Shown: one piece after another, positions 32,645 to 41,892 of the stretch
Layout: each line of letters begins with the position of its first letter
How positions within the stretch are numbered: position 1 is the stretch's first letter
Source: Ottowia thiooxydans DSM 14619
Lineage (GTDB): Bacteria; Pseudomonadota; Gammaproteobacteria; Burkholderiales; Burkholderiaceae_C
Direction: 5' to 3'
Length of the DNA: 64,000 nt
Assembly: GCF_000422885.1 (NCBI RefSeq)
Contig: NZ_KE383943.1
Location: 451,103-515,102, forward strand
Notes under the pieces: generated by a model
Database searches by the model: none
The model's input: the letters and a program-made list of their open reading frames with translations, nothing else
What the model was told of the DNA's origin: nothing
Program-made: the position numbers and the translations under genes

Positions 32645-34414
32645 TCATTCCCGTTTCATTTGCCAGAAGTTGTTATGAAATGGGGTTACCGTGGGCCGGT
32701 GAGCGATGGAGATCAGCGCGCCGCCCGCCTGCTCGGTCATGGCGCGCAGACGTTCGTACAAGGCCGCCTCGGTCGGTACGTCCAGCGCACTGGTGGCTTC
32801 GTCGGCCAACACCCAGGCCGGGTTTTTGAGAAATACCCGGGCAATAGCCAGCCGCTGCTGTTCCCCGCCGCTCAGTTTCTGTGACCAGTTGTCGAATTCA
32901 TCCAGCCGCTCCAGAAGCCCAGGTAACTGCGCTTGCTTCAAGGCATCCTTCAATGCGTCGTCTGTGTATTGCGATGCTGGCTCTGGGTAGGCCAGGGCCG
33001 CACGCAGAGAGCCATCAGGGAAATAGGGCCGCTGCGGGATGAACATGGCGTCGTGCGGCAAAGCTACTTTTCCGCGTGCCCACGGCCATATACCTGCCAA
33101 AGTTCGGAACAGTGTCGATTTTCCGCTGCCCGAGGGCCCCTGGAGCAACGTATGCTGGCCGGGGGCGGCCATCAAGTTCGCGCTCTGCAGCAGGGTGACC
33201 CCGGTGGGCAGTTGAATGGTGAGATCGCGTGCTTCCACGGCGCTGGGTCCGTCAGCGGGTGCGATGGTTTCAATGCCGGCTTGAACCCGGTTCTGGCGAG
33301 AGAGCGCCGCTTCGAAACTGGTCAGACGTTCCGTAGTGGCGCGCCAACTGGCCAGACCGTCGTAGTTATCCACGAACCAGGAGAGCGAACTCTGCACACG
33401 GTCAAAGGCATTGGCAATCTGCATCAGTTGGCCTAGCTGGATCGCGCCGCTGAAAAAGCGCGGCGCGGCCACGATGAGGGGAAATACCGTCGCGGCCTGC
33501 CCGAAGAGGTTGGTGAAACCAACGAGTTGCTTTTGCTTGGCGATGAGCTTGAGATAGTTGGCCAGAGCGGCAGAGAAGCGCGTGTCCAGGTTGCGGTTTT
33601 CCAGCGACTCGCTTTTATCCAGCGCAATCGACTCGCTGTATTCCCGTACCCGCATGAGGTGATGGCGAAAATCAGCTTCCCTTTTTTGCTGCTCGAAGTT
33701 CAAGCCAATCAAGGGTCTGCCAATGTAGTGCGTCAGCAGGGTGCCTACGCCGCAGTAGAGCAAGGCCATCCAGACCATGAACCCGGGGATGTTAAAGCTC
33801 TGGCCACCAAGGCTGAACTCGAAGCCACCTGAGAGCACCCACAAGATCCCCACAAAGCTCACCAGGGTGACCACCGCGTTCAGCAAACCCATCGACAAAC
33901 TCACTGTCTGGGCGGTGAACAAGTTGACGTCTTCCTGCAAGCGCTGATCCGGGTTGTCGGGAACGTGCTGGCCAGGGGCGGGAAGCCCGGTGCTTGTGCG
34001 AATCTGCGTTTCAGTTTCGGTGTAGCGCGCCAGTTCCATGCGGTAGAACGCCTTGCCTTGAAGCCAGCGCCCCATCATGTGGCGCGTCATCCAGGCTCGC
34101 CAGCGCACCTGCAGCAACTGAGTGAGGTAGAACCTGTAAACCGCGATCAGGATGAAAATCATGGCCAGGTAAGTGAAGCGCCCGAGCTGACTCCAGAACA
34201 CTTCCTGATTCTTGTTTTGCAAAGCGTCGTAGAAAACGCGATTCCAATCGTTCAGCAGCACCAACATATAGACGGCGCCGAGGTTGAGCATCACCACCGC
34301 TGCAAGCATGCCCCTTGCGCGCCACCTTTCCTCGGATCGGAAGTAGGGCAGTGAGAGATGCCAGACTTGGCTCAGGAAACCCCTGAAACGCGAGAGTTTT
34401 TCCGACCAGTTCAT
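32645..34414 (-). CDS. SbmA/BacA-like ABC transporter (YddA type), permease fused to ATPase
   Basis: A 589-residue inner-membrane protein. The N-terminal half is an SbmA_BacA/ABC_membrane_2 domain with six hydrophobic segments (LNLGAVYMLVLLNDWNRVFY, TYLAMIFILIAVYRFYLTQL). The C-terminal ATPase has Walker A GPSGSGKST near residue 425, LSGGEQQRLAIARVFL near 513 and Walker B WVLADEATSALD. Relatives are peroxisomal-type half transporters and bacterial YddA; SbmA imports peptides. Substrate not readable. It functions as a homodimer. It is divergent from the MgtC-type gene. Confidence 0.9.
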   Translation of the reverse strand: MNWSEKLSRFRGFLSQVWHLSLPYFRSEERWRARGMLAAVVMLNLGAVYMLVLLNDWNRVFYDALQNKNQEVFWSQLGRFTYLAMIFILIAVYRFYLTQLLQVRWRAWMTRHMMGRWLQGKAFYRMELARYTETETQIRTSTGLPAPGQHVPDNPDQRLQEDVNLFTAQTVSLSMGLLNAVVTLVSFVGILWVLSGGFEFSLGGQSFNIPGFMVWMALLYCGVGTLLTHYIGRPLIGLNFEQQKREADFRHHLMRVREYSESIALDKSESLENRNLDTRFSAALANYLKLIAKQKQLVGFTNLFGQAATVFPLIVAAPRFFSGAIQLGQLMQIANAFDRVQSSLSWFVDNYDGLASWRATTERLTSFEAALSRQNRVQAGIETIAPADGPSAVEARDLTIQLPTGVTLLQSANLMAAPGQHTLLQGPSGSGKSTLFRTLAGIWPWARGKVALPHDAMFIPQRPYFPDGSLRAALAYPEPASQYTDDALKDALKQAQLPGLLERLDEFDNWSQKLSGGEQQRLAIARVFLKNPAWVLADEATSALDVPTEAALYERLRAMTEQAGGALISIAHRPTVTPFHNNFWQMKRE

Positions 34415-34499
34415 CGAGGATGCCGCTTGCGCGGCCAGAATTGAAGTGTTGCCATGCTAACGGTTGCGGCCCACTCGCGCAGCAACGGCTTATACTGAT

Positions 34500-34527
34500 T
34501 TTTTATGTCATTTTCATGACATAAAAA
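34500..34527. promoter_or_regulatory. 12-bp perfect inverted repeat in a divergent promoter
   Basis: TTTTTATGTCAT and ATGACATAAAAA are separated by four bases (34512-34515). A TATACT hexamer lies just before at 34491-34496. The element is 33 bp before the MgtC-type start and 86 bp before the ABC gene start, so it is probably an operator; a transcriptional terminator is unexpected between divergent genes. Confidence 0.45.
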
Positions 34528-34559
34528 TGACGTTCAATGTGCCGTGGGAGGTAGGCTGC

Positions 34560-35873
34560 ATGTCGAATGCAATGACAAATTTGCCGCAGGCTGAGTGGCC
34601 GTATGCTCAGATTCTGGTTCGCTTGGCGTTGGGCTTGGCTTTAGGCCTGTTGATCGGGCTGGAGCGCGAGCGGCGCGGCAAGGAGGCGGGCTTACGCACC
34701 TTTGGGTTCATTGGCCTGCTGGGCACGATGGGGGGAGCCCTTGGTCCCTCGTTTGCACTGGGCACCCTGGCGCTCACCGCGTTGCTGGTCGCCATACTGA
34801 ATGTTTCATCGCTGCGCAGCGGCCTGGGCTCGGAGTTGACCACTTCCGCCGCCATGATGGTGACCTGCGTGGCAGGCATCATGTGCGGCATGGGCCACAC
34901 CATCTCACCCGCCGCGGTGATGGTGATAGCCACCGCGCTGCTGGCATGGAAAGAGCGCCTGGCTGATTTTTCAATGGGTATTTCGGAAGGCGAAGTGCGT
35001 TCAGCGTTGCTGCTGGCCATTCTCGCGATCGTGATCTACCCGGCACTTCCCGCGGGTTCCATGGGGCCATGGGACCTGATCGAGCCTCGCGCCGCATGGG
35101 TGACTGTGATTCTTATTGCCGGGATCGGATTTTTCAACTATGTGCTGTGGAAACTCTACGGAACCCGTGGAACTGAGCTGTCAGGTTTTTTTGGTGGTTT
35201 GATCAACAGCAACTTCACAGTGATTGAGCTTTCCAACCGCGTGCGGGAAGTGGGGCCGGCGTTTGTAGGAACGGCCTATCGCGGCATATTGCTTGCCACC
35301 ACAGCCATGGTGGCGCGCAATGCCACCCTGTTGCTGATTCTTGCTCCATCTGCGCTGATTGGTGCCATGAGTGCATTTGCGCTCATGCTGGGCGTCAGTG
35401 CAGCGCTGGTGCTCTTCAGCTTGCGTCAACGCCATCAACAGGCGAAGGGGAGTGCACCAGACATCCATCTGGACATGCCGTTTTCACTCCCACAGGCGCT
35501 TAAGTACGGCCTCATTTTTCTGCTCCTGCACGTGCTTGGGGCGCTCACGCAGAGGCAGTTCGGAGACTCTGGTTTTTACGTGGTCAGCGTGCTGGGTGGT
35601 CTGCTGTCAAGCGCCAGCGCTGTGGCCGCTGCTGCAGCTTTGGCTTCGCAGGGCAGCGTGTCTCCCCTGACGGCGGGTGTCGGCGCTGTGTTGGCATCGT
35701 TCACCAGCATCGCGTTCAGCCTGTCTTTCGTGCTGCGCACGCGCAATCCGGCGCTGGTCAGGAAACTGGCGGTATCCATGGTCCTGATCACCATTGCCGG
35801 GGTGGTGGGTTTGTTGCTGGGCCATCTGTTTCAGCCCTGGGTTGCCCAGATGATTGCGTATCTAGGGCGCTGA
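34560..35873 (+). CDS. MgtC/SapB-type membrane protein with DUF4010
   Basis: A 437-residue polytopic membrane protein. GGGAGGT precedes the ATG at 34560; the longer frame from 34464 lacks a site. The N-terminal MgtC/SapB segment is ALGLALGLLIGLERERRGKEAGLRTF, typical of the family, with glycine-rich helices. The second half is the DUF4010 region (GTELSGFFGGLINSNFTVIELSNR, AASQGSVSPLTAGVGAV). MgtC relates to magnesium stress and ATP synthase control, but members with DUF4010 are uncharacterised. Confidence 0.85.
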   Translation: MSNAMTNLPQAEWPYAQILVRLALGLALGLLIGLERERRGKEAGLRTFGFIGLLGTMGGALGPSFALGTLALTALLVAILNVSSLRSGLGSELTTSAAMMVTCVAGIMCGMGHTISPAAVMVIATALLAWKERLADFSMGISEGEVRSALLLAILAIVIYPALPAGSMGPWDLIEPRAAWVTVILIAGIGFFNYVLWKLYGTRGTELSGFFGGLINSNFTVIELSNRVREVGPAFVGTAYRGILLATTAMVARNATLLLILAPSALIGAMSAFALMLGVSAALVLFSLRQRHQQAKGSAPDIHLDMPFSLPQALKYGLIFLLLHVLGALTQRQFGDSGFYVVSVLGGLLSSASAVAAAAALASQGSVSPLTAGVGAVLASFTSIAFSLSFVLRTRNPALVRKLAVSMVLITIAGVVGLLLGHLFQPWVAQMIAYLGR

Positions 35874-35923
35874 ATAAACGCGCCCACCGCCGCTCAGCGC
35901 CTTAGCTCGCGCTAAGACCGTTT

Positions 35924-36526
35924 TTACTTGTAGCGTTCGAGCAAGTACAGAAGTTGCGCTTTCGCTTCAGGCCATTCGCTGGCCATCATGCTGTACATGA
36001 CGGTATCACGCACGGTGCCATCGCGGCGCACGGCATGGTGGCGGATCACGCCGTCTTTGCGAGCGCCCAGGCGTTCTATGGCGCGCTGGCTGGCAAAGTT
36101 GAAGTTGTCGGTGCGCCAGCCCACGACGGCGCAGCCCAGGGTGTCGAAGGCGTGACCCATCATGAGCAGCTTGCAACTGGTATTCACATGGGTGCGCTGC
36201 ACACTTTTTCTATACCAGGTCCAACCGATCTCCGCCCGCTTGAGGGCGGGCACGATATCGTGGTAGCTGGTGCAGCCCAGAACCGTGCCGGTGGCTTCTT
36301 CTATCACGGCAAAAGCAAGGCGATTGCCAGCCTCGCGCATGGCGAGAGCCGTTTCGATATAGGCACGTGTGTCGTCAGGTTCGGGGACCGAGGTAACCCG
36401 CACTTGCCAAAGCATTCCATCGGCCGCGGCCTCACGCAGACCTTCTTCGTGGGTGAGCGCCAGAGGCTCCAGAACAAGGCCATTGAGGCGCAATGGCACG
36501 GGCTTTACGAAAGCATCTGCGGTCAT
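35924..36526 (-). CDS. GNAT-family N-acetyltransferase (RimJ/RimL type)
   Basis: A 200-residue acetyltransferase. It shows LEPLALTHEEGLREAA at the N-terminus, a central FAVIEEATGTVLGCTSYHDI strand pair, AEIGWTWYRKSVQRTHVNTS in the acetyl-CoA-binding segment, and the C-terminal DNFNFASQRAIERLGARKDGVIR typical of RimJ/RimL-like enzymes. Substrate unknown: protein N-termini, small amines or antibiotics are possible. It ends 14 bp before the next leftward gene's region. Confidence 0.85.
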   Translation of the reverse strand: MTADAFVKPVPLRLNGLVLEPLALTHEEGLREAAADGMLWQVRVTSVPEPDDTRAYIETALAMREAGNRLAFAVIEEATGTVLGCTSYHDIVPALKRAEIGWTWYRKSVQRTHVNTSCKLLMMGHAFDTLGCAVVGWRTDNFNFASQRAIERLGARKDGVIRHHAVRRDGTVRDTVMYSMMASEWPEAKAQLLYLLERYK

Positions 36527-36540
36527 GGTCGAGCCGCCTC

Positions 36541-36789
36541 TTAGATCTTTGAAACGCCGTAGCGGCGGTTATACCAGCGCCGCGCCAACTGCAAGCCCGC
36601 ACCGCCGCCCAGACCTATGAGCACGATGCCCAGCATGGCCGGCCAAGTGTAGCCATCAGGACCGAAGGCGTCCCACCCCAGCAGAGTGCCAATCCATCGA
36701 CCCAGTAGCGCACCGACAACAAATCCAGCGGCCTGACTGACACCCTGTATTAAGAGTTGGCTGGCGGAAGGCGTTTCGTTTCTTTGCAT
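36541..36789 (-). CDS. Small membrane protein with two hydrophobic segments, unknown function
   Basis: An 82-residue protein. Two hydrophobic segments are visible (AAGFVVGALLGRWIGTLLGW and PAMLGIVLIGLGGGAGL), with a basic C-terminal tail (RRWYNRRYG). Glycine-zipper-like spacing suggests helix packing. I recognise no family. It starts 5 bp after the MoxR gene stop, so the two are probably co-transcribed. Confidence 0.65.
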   Translation of the reverse strand: MQRNETPSASQLLIQGVSQAAGFVVGALLGRWIGTLLGWDAFGPDGYTWPAMLGIVLIGLGGGAGLQLARRWYNRRYGVSKI

Positions 36790-36794
36790 AGACC

Positions 36795-37637
36795 TCAGCG
36801 GTTACGCTGGTTCATAAACACCAGCTTTTCGAACAAGCTGACATCCTGCTCGTTTTTCAGCAACGCGCCTACTAGGGGTGGCACTGAGACCTTGCTGTCG
36901 GTGCTCTGCAGCGCGGCAAGCGGGATATCTTCCGCCACCAGCAATTTGAGCCAATCGAGCAATTCACTCGTGGAGGGCTTTTTCTTCAGCCCTGGCAAGC
37001 CGCGCACGTCGTAGAAGACTTTCATCGCGGCACCGAGCAATTCCTGCTTGAGGTTGGGAAAGTGCACGTCAACAATTTGACGCATCGTTTCGGCTTCAGG
37101 AAACTTGATGTAGTGGAAGAAGCAGCGGCGCAAGAAAGCGTCAGGCAGCTCTTTCTCATTGTTGGAGGTGATGAACACCAGCGGTCGATTTTTGGCTTTG
37201 ATCAGCTCGCGGGTCTCATAGCAGTGAAATTCCATGCGATCGAGTTCGCGCAGCAGATCGTTCGGGAATTCGATGTCGGCCTTGTCGATTTCATCGATCA
37301 GGAGCGCCACAGGTTCTTCCGCTGTAAAAGCTTGCCACAGCACGCCTTTGACGATGTAGTTGTGAATATCCTTCACACGCTCGTCTCCCAGCTGCGAATC
37401 ACGCAGGCGGCTGACGGCATCGTATTCATAGAGCCCCTGCTGCGCTTTGGTGGTGCTCTTGATGTGCCACTGCAGCAGTGGCAAGCCAAGCGATTGGGCG
37501 ACCTCCTCGGCCAGCATGGTCTTGCCGGTGCCGGGCTCTCCCTTGACAAGCAAAGGGCGCCTTAGCGTGATGGATGCGTTGACCGCCAGCTTTAGGTCTT
37601 GCGTGGCGACGTAGTTTTCTGAGCCTTGAAATTTCAT
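36795..37637 (-). CDS. MoxR-family AAA+ ATPase
   Basis: A 280-residue AAA+ ATPase with Walker A GEPGTGKTMLAEEVA, Walker B LLIDEIDKAD, sensor 1 VFITSNNEKELPDAFLRRC and arginine finger residues in that segment. MoxR proteins act as chaperone-like ATPases, usually with a von Willebrand factor A partner encoded next door. No VWA gene follows here, only the 82-residue membrane protein. Start at 37637 gives MKFQGSENYVATQDL, the usual N-terminus. Confidence 0.9.
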   Translation of the reverse strand: MKFQGSENYVATQDLKLAVNASITLRRPLLVKGEPGTGKTMLAEEVAQSLGLPLLQWHIKSTTKAQQGLYEYDAVSRLRDSQLGDERVKDIHNYIVKGVLWQAFTAEEPVALLIDEIDKADIEFPNDLLRELDRMEFHCYETRELIKAKNRPLVFITSNNEKELPDAFLRRCFFHYIKFPEAETMRQIVDVHFPNLKQELLGAAMKVFYDVRGLPGLKKKPSTSELLDWLKLLVAEDIPLAALQSTDSKVSVPPLVGALLKNEQDVSLFEKLVFMNQRNR

Positions 37638-37809
37638 GTCGGATATAAGGACGAAAAGTAGGAGGGTGCGGTGGTTGTCGAATCACTGGATTATGTGGCT
37701 CACTTTCATGCCTTGTGAAGGGCTGTGACCGTGCTCAACAAGCTCCAGGAAGCGTCGATTACAATCGTCCGCTGATCCGGATCAAACCAACGTGAATTGT
37801 GCGCGCAAA

Positions 37810-38478
37810 ATGAAAAAAGCTTTGTCCCCGATGTTCGCAGCACTGACACTCGCCATGGCGGCGGTGTTTCCGGCCCAGGCACAAGGCACCGCAGGTGATG
37901 CCAAGGCCGGCGCCGGCAAGGTTGCTATGTGTATTGGATGCCATGGCATCCAGGGCTATCAGTCCAGCTTTCCAGAAGTGTATAAAGTGCCCAAAATCTC
38001 GGGCCAAAATGCTAAATACATTGGTGCTGTGCTCGAAGGCTATAAAAAGGGTGACCGTAAACACCCCAGCATGCGCGGCATTGCCAGCACGCTGACCGAG
38101 CAAGATATTGCCGATGTGGCGGCTTATTACGAGCAAAGCGGCCGCGTCGAAGGCGCAAGCCCTCTGCCTGCACCTCGCGCTCCTAGCGCTCAGGTGGCCC
38201 AGTTGCTGCAAAAAGGCGCTTGTATCTCTTGCCATGGAGATAATTTCTCCAAGCCAATCGATCCAAGCTATCCCAAGATCGCTGGCCAGTACTCAGACTA
38301 CCTGTTCGTAGCCCTGAAGGCCTATCGCGACAATTCTCACCACACCTGGGGTCGTGCCAATCCAGTGATGGCTGGCATGGTCAAGCAGTTCTCCAATGCT
38401 GAATTGAAGGCCATGTCCAATTACATCAGCTCGCTCGATGGCGAACTGAAGACCGTGCCTCAATCGCGCTTCCGCTAG
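37810..38478 (+). CDS. Diheme cytochrome c4
   Basis: A 222-residue periplasmic cytochrome. ATG at 37810 is preferred over a GTG at 37792. Signal peptide to about residue 25 (FPAQAQG). Two heme sites, CIGCH and CISCH, lie one in each half, with axial methionines likely in HPSMRGIA and NPVMAGMV. The two-domain layout is that of c4, an electron carrier from the bc1 complex to terminal oxidases. A terminator follows. Confidence 0.92.
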   Translation: MKKALSPMFAALTLAMAAVFPAQAQGTAGDAKAGAGKVAMCIGCHGIQGYQSSFPEVYKVPKISGQNAKYIGAVLEGYKKGDRKHPSMRGIASTLTEQDIADVAAYYEQSGRVEGASPLPAPRAPSAQVAQLLQKGACISCHGDNFSKPIDPSYPKIAGQYSDYLFVALKAYRDNSHHTWGRANPVMAGMVKQFSNAELKAMSNYISSLDGELKTVPQSRFR

Positions 38479-38542
38479 GAATCTACGGCAATTGTTCAGC
38501 CTCCAGTGACTGCGCAGGCAGTTTCATCTGGAGCCTGAACGA

Positions 38543-38571
38543 AAAAATGCCCCGCATAGCGGGGCATTTTT
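38543..38571. terminator. Bidirectional intrinsic terminator
   Basis: AAAAATGCCCCGC (38543-38555) and GCGGGGCATTTTT (38559-38571) form a 13-bp stem with a three-base loop, A- and T-tracts on either side. It serves convergent cytochrome c4 and hppA. Confidence 0.9.
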
Positions 38572-38584
38572 CTTGGGGCGGGCT

Positions 38585-41035
38585 TTATTTCAACGTTACT
38601 TCAACTCGCCTTGCCTGAGCGCCGGTGCCGGCATTGATGCTGCCGGGCTTCGACAATTCAATCTGGCCTTCCGGCACGCCTAGCGTCTTGAGCAGATCGC
38701 TCACGGCAACCGCACGCTGCTTGGCGACTTCCTCATTGGCGGCAGCGCTGCCTGAAGAATCGACATAGCCACTGATGGCTGCCGTACGCCCCGCTTTCAC
38801 GCCATCAGCGATCACGGCCAGGGCGTTTGCGCCATCCGGATGGGGTACGGTTTTGCCGGTAGCGAAGTAAAAGCGCACGGTAGAGCCTTCCACCCGTACG
38901 GCGTCGCCTTCTATCGCTTCCACCGCTACTACGGCCACCACGGGCGCCACGGGCGCCACGGGCACTTGTTGCGCGGCCGCCACGTCACCGCCATGGATTT
39001 TGACCACCAGCGGCACGATCAGCAGCGCCACGATGTTGATAATCTTGATCAGCGGGTTGATCGCGGGGCCAGCCGTGTCCTTGTAGGGGTCGCCTACGGT
39101 GTCGCCCGTGACGGCGGCCTTGTGTGCTTCAGATCCCTTGCCGCCGAAATTACCGTCTTCAATGTACTTCTTGGCGTTATCCCAGGCGCCGCCCCCAGTA
39201 CACATGGAAATGGCCACGAACAGGCCGGTGACAATGGTTCCCATCAACAGCCCGCCCAGTGCTTTCGGCCCGAGGATCAGGCCCACCAGGATGGGCACCA
39301 CAACAGGCAGCAGGCTGGGGATCACCATTTCTTTGATGGCCGCAGTGGTTAGCATGTCTACCGCTTTGCCGTATTCAGGCTTTGCGGTGCCTTCCATGAT
39401 GCCCTTGATAGTGCTGAACTGCCGCCTCACTTCCACCACCACGCTTCCCGCGGCGCGACCCACGGCTTCCATGGCCATAGCACCGAAGAGATAAGGGATC
39501 ATCCCGCCAATGAACAGGCCGACGATCACCATCGGATCGCTCAAGTTGAAATTGACGGACATTCCCAACCCGTCGAGCTTGTGAGTGTAATCCGCGAAAA
39601 GCACCAGTGCTGCCAAGCCTGCTGAACCAATGGCATAGCCTTTTGTGACGGCCTTTGTGGTGTTGCCAACGGCATCCAGCGGGTCTGTGATGTCCCGCAC
39701 GCTGGCCGGCATTTCGCTCATTTCGGCAATGCCGCCCGCGTTATCGGTGATGGGGCCATAGGCATCCAATGCCACCACGATGCCAGCCATGCTCAGCATG
39801 GAGGTGGCCGCCACAGCGATGCCGTAGAGACCTGCCAGGGCGTAAGAAGCCAGGATGGCCAGGCACACCAGCAGCACGGGCCAAGCCGTGGAACGCATCG
39901 AAACACCCAGGCCAGCGATGATGTTGGTGCCGTGCCCGGTTGTGCTGGCTTGTGCAATGTGGCGCACAGGCGCGTACTGCGTACCGGTGTAGAACTCGGT
40001 GATCCAGACCAGCCCGCCGGTCAGTATGAGACCAACCGCACAGGCACCGAACAGGCGCATTTGTGTACCAGTCGCAGTGATGGCGTTGTCAGGCATCAGC
40101 CATAAAGTGACGCCGTAGAAGGCGATCAGCGACAGCACCCCGGCAATCGCAAGCCCTTTGTAGAGAGCCGGCATCACATTCCTCATGCCAGGGGAAGCCT
40201 TCACGAAGAAGCACCCGATGATGGAGGCGATGATGGAAACTGCGCCCAACCCCAATGGATACAGGACGGCGTTGACGGGGGCGTTGACCACCATCAACGC
40301 GCCCAGCACCATGGTGGCGATCAGCGTCACGGCGTAGGTTTCGAACAAATCGGCGGCCATACCGGCGCAATCGCCCACGTTGTCGCCCACGTTATCGGCG
40401 ATCACAGCGGGATTGCGAGGGTCGTCTTCCGGAATGCCGGCCTCCACCTTACCCACCAGATCGGCGCCGACGTCAGCACCCTTGGTGAAAATGCCACCAC
40501 CCAGCCGGGCAAAAATGGAGATCAGGGAGGAGCCGAAGGCAAAGCCGATCAGGGGGTTCAGGTCATGAGCCCCGGCCGTCGTGCCTCCCAGGAACCAGTA
40601 GAAACCGGTCACGCCCAGCAGTCCCAGGCCTACGACCAGCATCCCAGTGATGGCGCCGCCCCTGAATGCGACGTCAAGTGCCGGGCCAATCCCTTTAGTG
40701 GCCGCTTGCGCGGTGCGTACATTGGCACGCACAGATACGTTCATGCCTATGAAACCACAGGCGCCCGAGAGCACAGCGCCCACAACGAAGCCTATGGCGG
40801 TAGTCAAGTCCAGGAATAGGCCAATCAAGATCGCCAGCACCACGCCAACGATAGCGATGGTCTTGTACTGCCGCGCCAGGTAGGCGGCAGCACCATCTTG
40901 AATCGCCTTGGCGATTTCCTGCATGCGGGCGTTACCCGCGTCTTGCGAAAGAATCCAGCCGCGAGCCCAAAAGCCGTAGGCCACGGCAATCAGACCGCAG
41001 ATAAGCGCTAGGATCAGCGCCGCGTTCCCGTTCAT
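38585..41035 (-). CDS. hppA: K+-insensitive H+-pumping pyrophosphatase with C-terminal OmpA-like domain
   Basis: An 816-residue membrane enzyme; GAGGAGAC precedes the ATG at 41035. It hydrolyses pyrophosphate and pumps protons. [21 protein letters not shown] is the substrate site. [15 protein letters not shown] carries the lysine that marks K+-independent pumps. Residues up to about 680 are the 16-helix pump. After a Pro/Ala/Val-rich linker, residues 716-816 are an OmpA-C-like domain ([19 protein letters not shown]) with D759 and R774 spaced 15 residues apart, like the diaminopimelate-binding Asp/Arg of OmpA. The pump's C-terminus faces the periplasm, so this domain could hold peptidoglycan. 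Confidence 0.93.
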   Translation of the reverse strand: MNGNAALILALICGLIAVAYGFWARGWILSQDAGNARMQEIAKAIQDGAAAYLARQYKTIAIVGVVLAILIGLFLDLTTAIGFVVGAVLSGACGFIGMNVSVRANVRTAQAATKGIGPALDVAFRGGAITGMLVVGLGLLGVTGFYWFLGGTTAGAHDLNPLIGFAFGSSLISIFARLGGGIFTKGADVGADLVGKVEAGIPEDDPRNPAVIADNVGDNVGDCAGMAADLFETYAVTLIATMVLGALMVVNAPVNAVLYPLGLGAVSIIASIIGCFFVKASPGMRNVMPALYKGLAIAGVLSLIAFYGVTLWLMPDNAITATGTQMRLFGACAVGLILTGGLVWITEFYTGTQYAPVRHIAQASTTGHGTNIIAGLGVSMRSTAWPVLLVCLAILASYALAGLYGIAVAATSMLSMAGIVVALDAYGPITDNAGGIAEMSEMPASVRDITDPLDAVGNTTKAVTKGYAIGSAGLAALVLFADYTHKLDGLGMSVNFNLSDPMVIVGLFIGGMIPYLFGAMAMEAVGRAAGSVVVEVRRQFSTIKGIMEGTAKPEYGKAVDMLTTAAIKEMVIPSLLPVVVPILVGLILGPKALGGLLMGTIVTGLFVAISMCTGGGAWDNAKKYIEDGNFGGKGSEAHKAAVTGDTVGDPYKDTAGPAINPLIKIINIVALLIVPLVVKIHGGDVAAAQQVPVAPVAPVVAVVAVEAIEGDAVRVEGSTVRFYFATGKTVPHPDGANALAVIADGVKAGRTAAISGYVDSSGSAAANEEVAKQRAVAVSDLLKTLGVPEGQIELSKPGSINAGTGAQARRVEVTLK

Positions 41036-41064
41036 AGTTGTCTCCTCAAAAGCTGTTTCGCTCA

Positions 41065-41105
41065 GGAGACACCACTGGCCAAACCACAGCGCAAGTGGCA
41101 TCTCC
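41065..41105 (-). promoter_or_regulatory. Leader hairpin upstream of hppA
   Basis: GGAGA-CA-CCAC (41065-41075) and GTGG-CA-TCTCC (41095-41105) pair as a nine-base-pair stem with a 2x2 internal loop. It lies 30-70 bp upstream of the hppA start, in what should be the leader. Its function is unknown. Confidence 0.3.
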
Positions 41106-41319
41106 CACTGCGTTGCTTCCTCGCTCCCCCCGATTTTTCGGGCTACGATTGGCCAACACCCCGAATTTAGCGCGAAAACGGGATGAGTGCCTGAGAACGT
41201 ACTCATAATCTTTTCGGCCCCGGAAGGATTATGAGCACCTTCTACTCATTCATAAGTTGCAAGCCGCACGAAAGTAAAATCGGCGATAGTTTTTCAATTC
41301 CTATCAACGCGAAACCAAA

Positions 41320-41856
41320 ATGTCCCTCGACAATGTGACCCCCGGCAGCAAGGCTCCTGATGAATTTAACGTCGTCATCGAAATTCCGATGAATGCCGAT
41401 CCGATCAAGTACGAGGTAGACAAAGAAACTGGCGCCATATTCGTCGACCGCTTCATGAGCACGGCGATGCACTACCCCACCAACTACGGTTACGTGCCCA
41501 AAACGCTCTCCGGCGACGGCGATCCGGTGGATGTATTGGTCATTACCCCTGTGCCTCTGATCCCTGGTGTGGTCGTCACTTGCCGTCCCATCGGTATCCT
41601 GATGATGGAAGACGAAGCTGGCCAAGACGGCAAAGTACTGGCCGTACCTACCGACAAGATCCTCTCCATTTACACACAATGGCAAAAACCTGAAGATCTG
41701 AACCCCATGCGGCTGAAGACGATTGCCCACTTTTTTGAGCACTACAAAGATTTGGAACCGGGCAAGTGGGTCAAGGTGCTGGGCTGGGAAGGTACTGATT
41801 CCGCACGCAAGGAAATCCTGGACGGCATGGAAAATTACCGCAAAGCGCAAGGGTGA
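41320..41856 (+). CDS. ppa: Inorganic pyrophosphatase (soluble, family I)
   Basis: A 178-residue cytoplasmic enzyme that splits pyrophosphate to two phosphates. The metal site [10 protein letters not shown] is the family I signature; [15 protein letters not shown] and YPTNYGYVP are also conserved. It is divergent from the pyrophosphate-driven proton pump, so the cell can either waste or harvest the energy of PPi. The shared 284-bp region presumably sets the balance. Confidence 0.96.
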   Translation: MSLDNVTPGSKAPDEFNVVIEIPMNADPIKYEVDKETGAIFVDRFMSTAMHYPTNYGYVPKTLSGDGDPVDVLVITPVPLIPGVVVTCRPIGILMMEDEAGQDGKVLAVPTDKILSIYTQWQKPEDLNPMRLKTIAHFFEHYKDLEPGKWVKVLGWEGTDSARKEILDGMENYRKAQG

Positions 41857-41892
41857 GACTGATGGCAGGTTGCCGCTCGGCATAATCGCGCG

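Noticed and set aside
34011..34354. Open frames on the opposite strand of several large genes (for example within the ABC gene, hppA and acnA)
   Set aside because: They overlap genes with clear domains, lack ribosome-binding sites and have compositions typical of shadow frames in GC-rich DNA.
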